DNA of 64,000 bases from contig DASWNW010000134.1 in the NCBI GenBank assembly GCA_036399015.1, positions 14,636 through 78,635 on the forward strand, in the 5' to 3' direction. Positions 18,240 to 25,793 of the stretch are shown here, piece by piece. Position 1 is the first letter of the stretch, and each line of letters begins with the position of its first letter. Under the pieces are notes generated by a model that searched no databases, was not told where the DNA came from, and worked only from the letters and a program-made list of their open reading frames with translations. A program made the translations under genes and the position numbers. The stretch comes from QHVT01 sp036399015. Its GTDB lineage: Bacteria; Acidobacteriota; Thermoanaerobaculia; Gp7-AA8.

Positions 18240-19195
18240 TATTCGTGTGCTCCCACGGAGGAACCGGCCACCTGGTCGGCGCGGATCAGATCGACGAACA
18301 CGTCTTCGAGCGTCGAGCGCATTGGGACGAGCTCGGTCAGCACGCCGCCGCGCGAGCGGAGACGATCGACCAGGGCGTTGAGGTGCTGCACGTCCTCGAC
18401 GGAGAGGACCATGTGGCCGTTCACCCGCTCGACGCCGGCGCCGGTCTCGCGGAACGAGGCGACGAGGCTCTCGTCGATGGGGGTCGCGACCATCTTGTAG
18501 CTCGCGGTCTTGCGGGTCAGCTCCTCGACGCTGCCGAACGCCGCCACCTTGCCGTTGCGCAGCACGGCGACGCGGTCGCAGGTCAGCTCGATCTCGGAGA
18601 GCAGGTGGGAGTTGAGGAGGACGGTCGTGCCGCCTTTCGCCTCTTCGCGCAGGAGGTCGCGGATCTCGCGGCGCCCGACCGGATCGACGCCGTCGGTCGG
18701 CTCGTCGAGGAGCAGCACCTGCGGCGCATGGATCAGCGCGCAGGCGAGGCCGAGGCGCTGCGTCATCCCCTTCGAGAACTTCTTGATGCGGACGTCCGCC
18801 CACTGCCCCATGCGCACGCGGTCGAGGAGGACCGGGATCCGCTTCGCGATCGCCGCGCTGTCCATCCCCGACATCCGGCCGAAGATCGACAGGGCCTGCC
18901 GTGCGGTCAGGTAGTTCGGGATCTTGTGTCCCTCGGGGAGATAGCCGACGCGGCGGCGCGACTCGGGGTCGCGGACGGGGAGGCCGCAGACGGTGGCGCT
19001 GCCTTCGGTGGCGTGCGTGAGGCCGAGGAGGATCTTGACGGTGGTGGTCTTGCCCGCCCCGTTCGGTCCGAGGAGGCCGAACAGCTCGCCTTCACCGACC
19101 TTGAAGTCGATTCCGTCGAGCGCCGTGATCTTCGGCTTGCCGAAGGACGACTTGTACAACTTCCGAAGGCCCGAGACCTCGATGAGCGTGGTCAT
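18239..19195 (-). CDS. ABC transporter ATPase (CcmA/NatA-like)
   Basis: 318 residues. Walker A is GPNGAGKTT at 43-51, the signature region is FSKGMTQRLGLACALIHAP, and Walker B is VLLLDEPTDGVDP, followed by the H-loop in LLNSHLLSE. A C-terminal extension of ~90 residues is usual for ABC-2 exporter ATPases. It powers the permease encoded immediately downstream. Confidence 0.93.
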   Translation of the reverse strand: MTTLIEVSGLRKLYKSSFGKPKITALDGIDFKVGEGELFGLLGPNGAGKTTTVKILLGLTHATEGSATVCGLPVRDPESRRRVGYLPEGHKIPNYLTARQALSIFGRMSGMDSAAIAKRIPVLLDRVRMGQWADVRIKKFSKGMTQRLGLACALIHAPQVLLLDEPTDGVDPVGRREIRDLLREEAKGGTTVLLNSHLLSEIELTCDRVAVLRNGKVAAFGSVEELTRKTASYKMVATPIDESLVASFRETGAGVERVNGHMVLSVEDVQHLNALVDRLRSRGGVLTELVPMRSTLEDVFVDLIRADQVAGSSVGAHE

Positions 19196-19230
19196 GTCTA
19201 TTCAATACGAGGCCTCGGGCTGAAAAGTTC

Positions 19231-19839
19231 TTACCGGGAGCCCATCCGGCTCTCCACGGCGCTCCAGTCGACGTTGTTCATGAACGCCTCGATGTACTTC
19301 GGCCGCTCCGCCGGCTTGTAGTCGAGGAGGAAGGCGTGCTCCCAGACGTCCATCACCAGGAGGGGAACGAAGCCGGAGACGTTGCCGGTCTCGTGCAGCG
19401 TGATCCAGTGGTTGGAGATCGAGCCGCGGGCGGGGTCGAGGTAGCACATCGCCCAGCCGACGCCGCGCATCTTGCCGACGCTGACGAAGTCGGTCTTCCA
19501 GATCTCGTAGCTCGGGAAGCTGCGCTCGACCGCCTCGCGGAACTTCGAGCCCTTCGGCGCGTCGTCGCCCCCCTGCCGTTTCATGTTGCCGAAGTAGTAC
19601 TCGTGCAGGACCATGCCGTTGTACTCGAAGCCGAGGCGGCGGGTGAGCTCCGAATAGGCGGGCATCTCCTCCTGGTCGACGCGGCCGTCGGCGAGGATCG
19701 CGGCGATGCGCTCCGTCAGCGTGTTCGTGTTCGTGACGTAGCCTTCATAGAGCTTGAAGTGCATCTCCAGCGTCTGGTTCGAGATGCCCTGGAGGTCGGA
19801 GAGATCGAACGTCTTCGGTTTGTAAGTCTTCTGTTCCAT
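19231..19839 (-). CDS. Superoxide dismutase (Fe/Mn family)
   Basis: 202 residues. The metal ligands can be placed at H27 (MHFKLYEGYV), the His in MVLHEYYF, and Asp and His in VMDVWEHAFLLDY. Length and helix layout fit the family. The sequence is somewhat divergent: the usual GSGWxWL core reads RGVGWAMCYLD, and the second His of the common HH pair is Phe. Dismutation of superoxide in the cytosol is expected, and the metal cannot be told by eye. No signal peptide. Confidence 0.88.
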   Translation of the reverse strand: MEQKTYKPKTFDLSDLQGISNQTLEMHFKLYEGYVTNTNTLTERIAAILADGRVDQEEMPAYSELTRRLGFEYNGMVLHEYYFGNMKRQGGDDAPKGSKFREAVERSFPSYEIWKTDFVSVGKMRGVGWAMCYLDPARGSISNHWITLHETGNVSGFVPLLVMDVWEHAFLLDYKPAERPKYIEAFMNNVDWSAVESRMGSR

Positions 19840-19882
19840 GGCGCCGCATCAGATGGCACCGCGCGGACCGCGTCAAGGTCAG

Positions 19883-21130
19883 CTATTGAGCGCAGCGGAA
19901 CGTGGCGTAGACGTAGGGGTAGTTCGGGCGGAACCAGTTGCGGAAGCTGCGGCGGACCAGCTCGCGCGGCGTCACCGGCGACGCCCCCTTGAGGACGTAG
20001 TGGGCGCCGTCGAAGAAATCGGTGGAGTAGAGGGCGTACGACGGCATCGGCTCGAACCCGGCGAAGCCGGCGAACACGGTCGAGGTCCACTCCCACCCGT
20101 TCCCCACCAGGTCGTAGACACCCGACGCGCTCGGCGGGTACTGCCCGACGCTGACCGGCTCGAAGCTGGCGAAGTCGTAGTTTCCCGCGGGGGGATCGTC
20201 GCTATCGCCGTCGCCGTATGCGGCGCGGTCGAACTCGGCCTCCGTCGGCAGCCGCTTTCCTTTCCAGCGTGCATAGGCCGCCGCCTCCTCGTGCGTGACG
20301 TACACGGGCGCATGCAGGTTGAGCCGCTGCAACTGGAACATGCCGCGGAAGCACCAGTCGTCCTCGCCCCGCGCCCAGAAATGGGGCGCCTTTGCGCCGG
20401 TGGCGTCCATGTACTCGAGCCAGTCGCCGTTGGTGACATTCAGCGCGTCGATCGTGAAGGGGGGGACGTGGACGCGGTGCTGGGGGAACTCGTTGTCCCA
20501 GCCGAATGTGCCACGTGGTGCGCCGAGAATTGCGGTTCCGGCGGGGATCGAGACGGCTTCTCCCTGGAGCGACGGGCTGTTAGCCCGTCGCGGCGCCGGG
20601 CTGAGAGCCCGGCTCTCCAGAAGGACATGCCGCTTCTTTTCGTACGGCAACTGATGCAGCAGATAGGACAGCGTCTCCTGATGCATCAGCTCGTGCTCCA
20701 TCACCGTGAAGGCCGCCTCGCCGTTGCGCAGATGAGGGATGGCTTCGTTTTCGAGCTCGGCGTGCTGCAGAGCATCCTCCACGAGCGCGTCGCACGCGGC
20801 GGCGAAGGACTGCACCTCGTCGCGCGACGGCCACGCCTCGGCTGCGGGAACCGACGCCTCATCCTCGGGGTCGATGCCGCGGGCGAAGATCGTCTCCAGG
20901 CGGTCGTCCACCCCTTTGCGCTTCAGCGCCAGCTTCACCAGCGTGTTCACGGAGAAGCCGGGGAGGTGCCCCTCGTAGAAGACGATCGGGTTCCTGAGGG
21001 CGATCGGGCGGTCGTAGTACGCCTCCGGCGCGACGAGATCGAAGAGGGCGCGGGTTCTTGCGCGGGCGGCGCGATACCAGGAGAGCAGTTGTTCGCGCCC
21101 GACTTCGCCGGGAAATGCGCTGTGCCGCAT
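19883..21130 (-). CDS. EgtB-like sulfoxide synthase (DinB-like + SUMF1/FGE fold)
   Basis: 415 residues from MRHSAFPGEVGREQLL. The N-terminal helical DinB_2-like domain supplies H54 (YEGHLPGF) and the H146-x3-H150-x-E152 motif (HELMHQE), matching the three-His iron site of EgtB. The C-terminal half is the FGE/SUMF1 fold (EFPQHRVHVPPFTID, KRLPTEAEFDRAAYG, GVYDLVGNGWEWT). EgtB joins a cysteine or gamma-Glu-Cys to hercynine in ergothioneine synthesis. No egtD methyltransferase lies in the window, so a related thiol-histidine or other substrate remains possible. Residues ~172-191 are encoded by a 61-bp interspersed repeat inserted in frame between the two domains. Confidence 0.87.
   Translation of the reverse strand: MRHSAFPGEVGREQLLSWYRAARARTRALFDLVAPEAYYDRPIALRNPIVFYEGHLPGFSVNTLVKLALKRKGVDDRLETIFARGIDPEDEASVPAAEAWPSRDEVQSFAAACDALVEDALQHAELENEAIPHLRNGEAAFTVMEHELMHQETLSYLLHQLPYEKKRHVLLESRALSPAPRRANSPSLQGEAVSIPAGTAILGAPRGTFGWDNEFPQHRVHVPPFTIDALNVTNGDWLEYMDATGAKAPHFWARGEDDWCFRGMFQLQRLNLHAPVYVTHEEAAAYARWKGKRLPTEAEFDRAAYGDGDSDDPPAGNYDFASFEPVSVGQYPPSASGVYDLVGNGWEWTSTVFAGFAGFEPMPSYALYSTDFFDGAHYVLKGASPVTPRELVRRSFRNWFRPNYPYVYATFRCAQ
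20560..20620. repeat. Interspersed palindromic repeat, copy C, in frame inside the EgtB-like gene
   Basis: It starts CTCCCTGGAGCGACGGGCTG and ends GAGAGCCCGGCTCTCCAG, with two hairpins laid out as in copy A (7439-7500). It is read through as about 20 extra residues at the domain boundary of the EgtB-like protein without breaking the frame. Confidence 0.85.
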
Positions 21131-21140
21131 CGGCCGGATT

Positions 21141-21557
21141 TTACGCGCGCTGCAGCGTGTAGGACCACGACGAGACATGGCCGGCGTCGCGGAAGAGCGC
21201 GCCGCGCGTCTCGTACGTCGCGTCGTCCAGCATGCGCAGCGTCTCGCAGCCGTGGAAGTGGCCGTCGTCGGACGTGTAGGTCAGCAGAATCTGATCGTCG
21301 AAGAAGACCAACGCGCCGCGCAGCTCGCCCATGACGCCGTTGACGCCGTTGAAGCTCGTGGCGGTGGCGCCGTCGGCGAGCGGCAGGATCGTGTAGCGGT
21401 TCTGGACCTCGTTGACCTGCTCCTCGAGGATCCAGAGCTCGCCGGAGTGCGTGACCACGGCGAGCCCGATGGCGATGTTCGGATTGCCGGCGACGTCGAC
21501 CACCGAGCCGGAGATCTGCCACCGCCCCTCGCGGACGAGAAACGTCTGGCGGTTCAC
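21141..21557 (-). CDS. Small beta-rich protein of unknown function
   Basis: 138 residues from a GTG whose last bases overlap the stop of the metallophosphoesterase gene (GTGA), so the two are translationally coupled. The chain is mostly short beta-strands (GRWQISGSVVDVAGNP, IGLAVVTHSGELWIL) with an acidic C-terminal half. No signal peptide and no recognised family. Its tight coupling to the phosphoesterase suggests an accessory role. Confidence 0.65.
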   Translation of the reverse strand: MNRQTFLVREGRWQISGSVVDVAGNPNIAIGLAVVTHSGELWILEEQVNEVQNRYTILPLADGATATSFNGVNGVMGELRGALVFFDDQILLTYTSDDGHFHGCETLRMLDDATYETRGALFRDAGHVSSWSYTLQRA

Positions 21558-22309
21558 GCGACTGCTTCGGTCCGCACCGGCACTTCGACGACCCGGAACG
21601 GCGGCTCCGACGGGAACGCCGTCGCCAGCACGTGCATGGCCACGTTGTAGACCGGCGCGTTTCCTTTCGTCCGCCCCTCGGGGCTGCCGCGATGCGCGTG
21701 ACCGTGGAAGACGGCGTTCACGCGGTAGCGGTCGAGCGGCTCCTCGAGACGGCTCGATCCGAGGAAGGCGGCGATCTCCGGCGGCTCTCCGCCGATCGTC
21801 GCCTGGATCGGCGAGTAATGCAGCAGCGCGATCTTCTGCGGCGTGCGCAGGCGCGCCAGCGCCGCCTCGAGCTTCAGCGACTCGTTGATCGTCTCGTGCA
21901 CGAAGTCCTTGATGATCTTCTCTCCCCACGCGCCGAGGGCGCGGCGGCCGAAACCGCCGCCGAAGCCCTTCACGCCGGCGAAGCCGACGCCGTGCAGCTC
22001 GTACGAGTCGCCGTCGAGGACGACCACGCCGGCGTCGGAGAGGATCTGCACGAGCTCCTTCTCCTGATTCGACTCCAGGTCGTGGTTGCCGAGGACGGCG
22101 ATGGCGGGGATGCGCAGGGCGGAGGTGATCTCCTTCGCCAGGATCTTCCCCTCCTCGATCGTGCCGTAGTCGGTGAGGTCGCCGCAGAGGAGCAGCACGT
22201 CGGCGCTCTCGGTGATCTTCGAGAAGATCGGCTGCATCATCCCGGCGGAGGATTTCTTCACGTGGATGTCGGCGATGGCCGCGATCCGCAGCGTGTCCCG
22301 TTCCGTCAT
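21554..22309 (-). CDS. Calcineurin-like metallophosphoesterase
   Basis: 251 residues with the full motif set: ADIHVKK (D-x-H), CGDLTDYG, LGNHDLE, ALLHYSPI and FHGHAHRG. It is therefore an active-looking dinuclear-metal phosphoesterase. Its start follows the stop of the nucleotidyltransferase-fold gene directly (TAGATG), and its stop overlaps the next gene, making a tight three-gene unit. The substrate could be a nucleotide, a phosphoprotein or a nucleic-acid end; the sequence does not say. Confidence 0.9.
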   Translation of the reverse strand: MTERDTLRIAAIADIHVKKSSAGMMQPIFSKITESADVLLLCGDLTDYGTIEEGKILAKEITSALRIPAIAVLGNHDLESNQEKELVQILSDAGVVVLDGDSYELHGVGFAGVKGFGGGFGRRALGAWGEKIIKDFVHETINESLKLEAALARLRTPQKIALLHYSPIQATIGGEPPEIAAFLGSSRLEEPLDRYRVNAVFHGHAHRGSPEGRTKGNAPVYNVAMHVLATAFPSEPPFRVVEVPVRTEAVA

Positions 22310-23116
22310 CTATTTCGCTCCATCGACTGCAATCCCGGCGGTCCAGTGCTCGATGTCGGCGTCCGTCATCGTCTCGTGCACCACGCGGGCGTCTCCGTAG
22401 CCCCAGTCGTTGATGTCCTTCAGGTACTGCTGGCGGGAGACGATCGTGCCGTAGCAGACCTTCTCCGCCGCGTTCCCGGCGCTCGTCTCGTCGGCCATCC
22501 TCCGCCCGAGCTCCTCCATCACCCACGCCGGCACCTTGGCCCGGTCCGACGGATAGATGAACCCGAACATGACGATGTGCGCGTAGAGCGCGCGCCAGTA
22601 CGGCCCGTACCGCTCGAGCAGGCGCGCCCAGTCGAGACGGTCGCCGACCGCACGGATGACGTGAGCAACGTCCGCGCCGTCGAAGCGCTCCCGCTCCATG
22701 ATCAGCCCCTTCGACCAGATCATTTCCTCCGCCGGGATCAGGTCGACGTCGACGCCGAACACCTGGTCCTTGACCGCGAACTGGAACCAGCGGTCGTCGA
22801 CGGCGGCGACGCCGTTGCCGGCGCTGAAAATGAGGTCGACGAAGTCGTCGTTCATGAACGCCTTCCCGAGCCAGTGCGGAAACGTCAGCTCGGCCCTGTA
22901 GCCGGCCTTCTTGAAGGCCCAGGCGGCGCGGGCGAAGTCGTCGCGGCGGATGAAGACGTCGAAGTCCTTGGTGTGGCGCTCGATGCCGGTGTAGCGGGCG
23001 TACGCGTACGCGCCGCCGACGAGGTGGGGGATCTCCGCTTCGGTGAGGATGGCGAGCGCATGCCGGTAGAAACGGATGCTGCTCTCAGACAGGATCGCGT
23101 CGGGAACCGCTGCCAT
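22310..23116 (-). CDS. Nucleotidyltransferase-fold protein
   Basis: 268 residues from MAAVPDAILSESSIRFY. The segment GGAYAYARYTGIERHTKDFD gives the nucleotidyltransferase GG and D-x-D pattern (DFDVFI), as in minimal nucleotidyltransferases and AbiEii-like toxins. The longer C-terminal domain is helical. It heads the operon with the metallophosphoesterase and the small beta-rich protein. A transferase/phosphoesterase pair could modify and un-modify a tRNA, protein or small molecule, but no direct evidence for the target is present. Confidence 0.78.
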   Translation of the reverse strand: MAAVPDAILSESSIRFYRHALAILTEAEIPHLVGGAYAYARYTGIERHTKDFDVFIRRDDFARAAWAFKKAGYRAELTFPHWLGKAFMNDDFVDLIFSAGNGVAAVDDRWFQFAVKDQVFGVDVDLIPAEEMIWSKGLIMERERFDGADVAHVIRAVGDRLDWARLLERYGPYWRALYAHIVMFGFIYPSDRAKVPAWVMEELGRRMADETSAGNAAEKVCYGTIVSRQQYLKDINDWGYGDARVVHETMTDADIEHWTAGIAVDGAK

Positions 23117-23202
23117 GTTCTGTCTCTGCTTTCTACGCCGGACAATCTCGCGGCGCAGACACACAGAGAGCAGGTTCTATGCCGCTCGATGCGTCAGAAA
23201 AT

Positions 23203-24045
23203 TCAGTAACTTACGGGGCCGATCCAGATCGAGCCGCCCATGCTCGACAGGCGTACGTCCGGCACCCCTTCGCCGAGGCGCAGCCGGTTGCCGCCGGCGG
23301 CCAGACCGTCCTCGCAGCCCTTGAGCGTACAGAGAATGTGGCCGCCGTCCGCCGCCGTCGCCTCGATCGACGGCCACGCGCCTCCCGCCACTTTGAAGGC
23401 GATCGCGCCGTCGCGGGAGTTCGCGTCGATGAGGCCGCTCACCCGGTCGAGCGTGATGCCGCCCGTATCGGTGGAGATCTTGTATTTGCCGCTGGACTGC
23501 GCGACCGAGATCCCGCCGGTGGTCGCCCGCGCCGTCACCCATCCCGTGAGGTTGCGCATGGCCACTCCACCGTTCGCGGAGCGGACGTCGATGTTCGCGC
23601 GGCGCGGCACGTAGAGGGTCATGTTCACCCACCAGGCCTGCGTGGCGTCGATCTGCGGCCCGTGCGCGGCGATCTCTCCGTTCCGGCTGGAGACGCTGAT
23701 CGAGCCCAGGACGCGTGAGGCGTGCGTCCGTGTGTTGGCGACCGCGTAGCGGCAGATCACCAGCCGCGCTCCCGCCTTGTTCCACCCGCGGATCGACAAG
23801 CCTCCCTCGGGAGCCGAGGTGACTTTGATGAGGCTCACGTCGGAGAGGTCGAGCTCGCGCTGCTCGCGATCGTGAAGCTGCGCCTCGAAGCTCGTGAACG
23901 TCGTCCGGAAGAACGACTCGCAGTCGCCTCCGCCGGCGCGGCCGGACGAGTCCTGCTCCGCGCCGATGATCTGGCGCTCCAGCGGACGCGCCGAGACGGT
24001 GGCGGCGAAGAGCGAGGCGGCTAATACGAGAACCAGGGCCTTCAT
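23203..24045 (-). CDS. Secreted DUF4097-like (adhesin-like beta-helix) protein
   Basis: 280 residues with a Sec signal peptide (residues 1-19, cleavage after VSA). The body repeats short strands of the type ISVSSRNGEIAAHGP, IDVRSANGGVAMRNLTG and KISTDTGGITLDRVSG, the repeat pattern of DUF4097 beta-helices. It probably sits in the periplasm or outer surface; the function of the family is not settled. It is divergent from the Ser/Gly/Lys protein gene, with 116 bp between. Confidence 0.8.
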   Translation of the reverse strand: MKALVLVLAASLFAATVSARPLERQIIGAEQDSSGRAGGGDCESFFRTTFTSFEAQLHDREQRELDLSDVSLIKVTSAPEGGLSIRGWNKAGARLVICRYAVANTRTHASRVLGSISVSSRNGEIAAHGPQIDATQAWWVNMTLYVPRRANIDVRSANGGVAMRNLTGWVTARATTGGISVAQSSGKYKISTDTGGITLDRVSGLIDANSRDGAIAFKVAGGAWPSIEATAADGGHILCTLKGCEDGLAAGGNRLRLGEGVPDVRLSSMGGSIWIGPVSY

Positions 24046-24161
24046 GTTTCTTAATACGGTTACGTTTCAGGAGACGTTAGGTTTCGCACCGACGAAAACT
24101 GAGGAACTCGTCTGGCAATGGTTCTGCACGGTGAGACCGCGACCGAACAAAAGGAGTTGCG

Positions 24162-25727
24162 ATGGCGACAGCACAGCCGACGACCGACCACGATGAGATC
24201 CGTCAATGGGTGGAAGCGCGCGGTGGACATCCGGCGCGCGTGAAGGAGACGGGGCGGGGTGGTGACCCCGGGATCCTCCGCATCGACTTCCCGGGGTTCA
24301 GTGGCGAGGGAACGCTCGAAGAGATCGAGTGGGATGAATTCTTCGAGTGGTTCGACCGCGACCGCCTGGCCCTGCTGCTCTCCGACCAGGCGGGGAACCG
24401 CTTCAACAAGTTCGTCGCGCGTGCGACGGGGTCGGGGGCAGGAGGGTCGAAGAAGAGAAGCGGGAGCTCGAAGCGCAGCAGCGGGTCGAGCAAGTCGGGC
24501 GGCGGCTCGAGCGCGAGCAGCGGTGGCGGCGGCTCGAAGAGCAGCGGCTCCAAGAGCGGAAGCTCCAGGAAGAGCAGCGGTTCCACGAAGAGCAGTGGTT
24601 CGAGCACGAGCAGCGGTGGCGGCTCGAAGAGCAGCGGCTCGAAGAAGAGCAGTGGTTCGACGAAGAGCAGTGGCTCCACGAAGAGCAGCGGGTCGAGCAA
24701 GTCGGGCGGTAGCTCTTCGAAGAGCAGTGGTTCGACCAAGCGCAGCGGCTCCAAGAAGAGCAGCGGTTCGAGCAAGTCGAGCGGTGGCTCGTCGAAGAGT
24801 AGTGGTTCGACCAAGAGCAGCGGCTCCAAGAAGAGCAGCGGATCGAGCAAGTCGAGCGGTGGCTCGTCGAAGAGCAGAGGTTCGACCAAGAGCAGCGGCT
24901 CCAGCAAGAGCAGCGGATCGAGCAAGTCGAGCGGTGGCTCGTCGAAGAGCAGTGGTTCGACCAAGAGCAGCGGCTCCAGCAAGAGCAGCGGTTCGAGCAA
25001 GTCGAGCGGTGGCTCGTCGAAGGGCAGTGGTTCGACCAAGAGCAGCGGCTCCAGCAAGAGCAGCGGATCGAGCAAGTCCGGCGGCGGCTCGAAGAAGAGC
25101 AGTGGTTCGACCAAGAGCAGTGGCTCCAGCAAGAGCGGCGGGTCGAGCAAGTCGAGCGGTAGCTCGAAGAAGAGCAGCGGTTCGGCCAAGAGCAGTGGCT
25201 CCAGCAAGAGCAGCGGGTCGAGCAAGTCGAGCGGTAGTTCGAAGAAGAGCAGCGGTTCGGCGAAGAGCAGCGGCTCCAACAAGAGCAGCGGTTCGGGCAA
25301 GTCGGGCGGTGGTTCGAAGAAGAGCAGTGGTTCGAGCAAGAGCAGCGGCTCCAAAAAGAGCATCGGCAGCCGGATCGTCGCGGCCGTGCGGAACGCCCTC
25401 GGTGGCGGCGGGTCGAAGGCCTCCGGCGGCTCGAAGAAGCGCTCCGGCTCCAAGAAGTCGGGCGGCTCCTCCCTCACCACCACCAAGCGCGAGGAGATCC
25501 AGCGCTGGGTCGAAGAGCGGGGCGGCTTCCCTGCTCACGTCGTCCGCACCTCCGGCCCCGGCGACGACCCCGGCGTGCTGCGCATCGACTACCCCGGTTT
25601 CAGCGGCACCGAGTCGCTCGAGCGGATCTCCTGGGACGAATGGTTCGAGTGGTTCGACCGCAACAAGTTGGCATTCCTCTATCAAGACAAGAAGAACAGC
25701 CGGTTCTCGAAACTGGTTGCGCGGTAA
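24162..25727 (+). CDS. Protein with the same ~75-residue domain at both ends of a Ser/Gly/Lys repeat linker
   Basis: 521 residues. Residues ~10-85 (EIRQWVEARGGHPARVK ... DEFFEWFDRDRLALL) and ~444-520 (EIQRWVEERGGFPAHVV ... DEWFEWFDRNKLAFL) are clearly homologous. They resemble small stand-alone proteins often misnamed 1,4-alpha-glucan branching enzyme. Between them lie ~340 residues built almost wholly of Ser, Gly and Lys (SSGSSKSS units), strongly basic and surely disordered. AAAAGGAG precedes the ATG. No signal peptide. The linker could bind nucleic acid or other polyanions, holding two folded heads apart. Function unknown. Confidence 0.85.
   Translation: MATAQPTTDHDEIRQWVEARGGHPARVKETGRGGDPGILRIDFPGFSGEGTLEEIEWDEFFEWFDRDRLALLLSDQAGNRFNKFVARATGSGAGGSKKRSGSSKRSSGSSKSGGGSSASSGGGGSKSSGSKSGSSRKSSGSTKSSGSSTSSGGGSKSSGSKKSSGSTKSSGSTKSSGSSKSGGSSSKSSGSTKRSGSKKSSGSSKSSGGSSKSSGSTKSSGSKKSSGSSKSSGGSSKSRGSTKSSGSSKSSGSSKSSGGSSKSSGSTKSSGSSKSSGSSKSSGGSSKGSGSTKSSGSSKSSGSSKSGGGSKKSSGSTKSSGSSKSGGSSKSSGSSKKSSGSAKSSGSSKSSGSSKSSGSSKKSSGSAKSSGSNKSSGSGKSGGGSKKSSGSSKSSGSKKSIGSRIVAAVRNALGGGGSKASGGSKKRSGSKKSGGSSLTTTKREEIQRWVEERGGFPAHVVRTSGPGDDPGVLRIDYPGFSGTESLERISWDEWFEWFDRNKLAFLYQDKKNSRFSKLVAR
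24720..25345 (+). repeat. 75-bp higher-order tandem repeat within the Ser/Gly/Lys gene
   Basis: Units of about 75 bp (25 codons, roughly SSGSTKSSGSSK followed by SSGSSKSSGGSSK) repeat with small changes, built on a shorter codon-level repeat of AGCAGCGGC / TCGAGCAAG. The repeat preserves the reading frame and would be prone to copy-number change. Confidence 0.8.
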
Positions 25728-25793
25728 CAAGCGAGAAAGCGAGACGTGGGGCGGCGGTGCCGTGAACGCCGCCGCTCCACTACACTCCCGAAC

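Noticed and set aside
19883..22309. Complete ergothioneine operon
   Set aside because: Only the EgtB-like gene is present; no EgtD-type methyltransferase, EgtC or EgtE homologue lies nearby.
24480..25360. CRISPR-like look of the repeated tract
   Set aside because: The repeats are contiguous, keep an open reading frame and encode Ser/Gly/Lys; there are no spacers and no cas genes.
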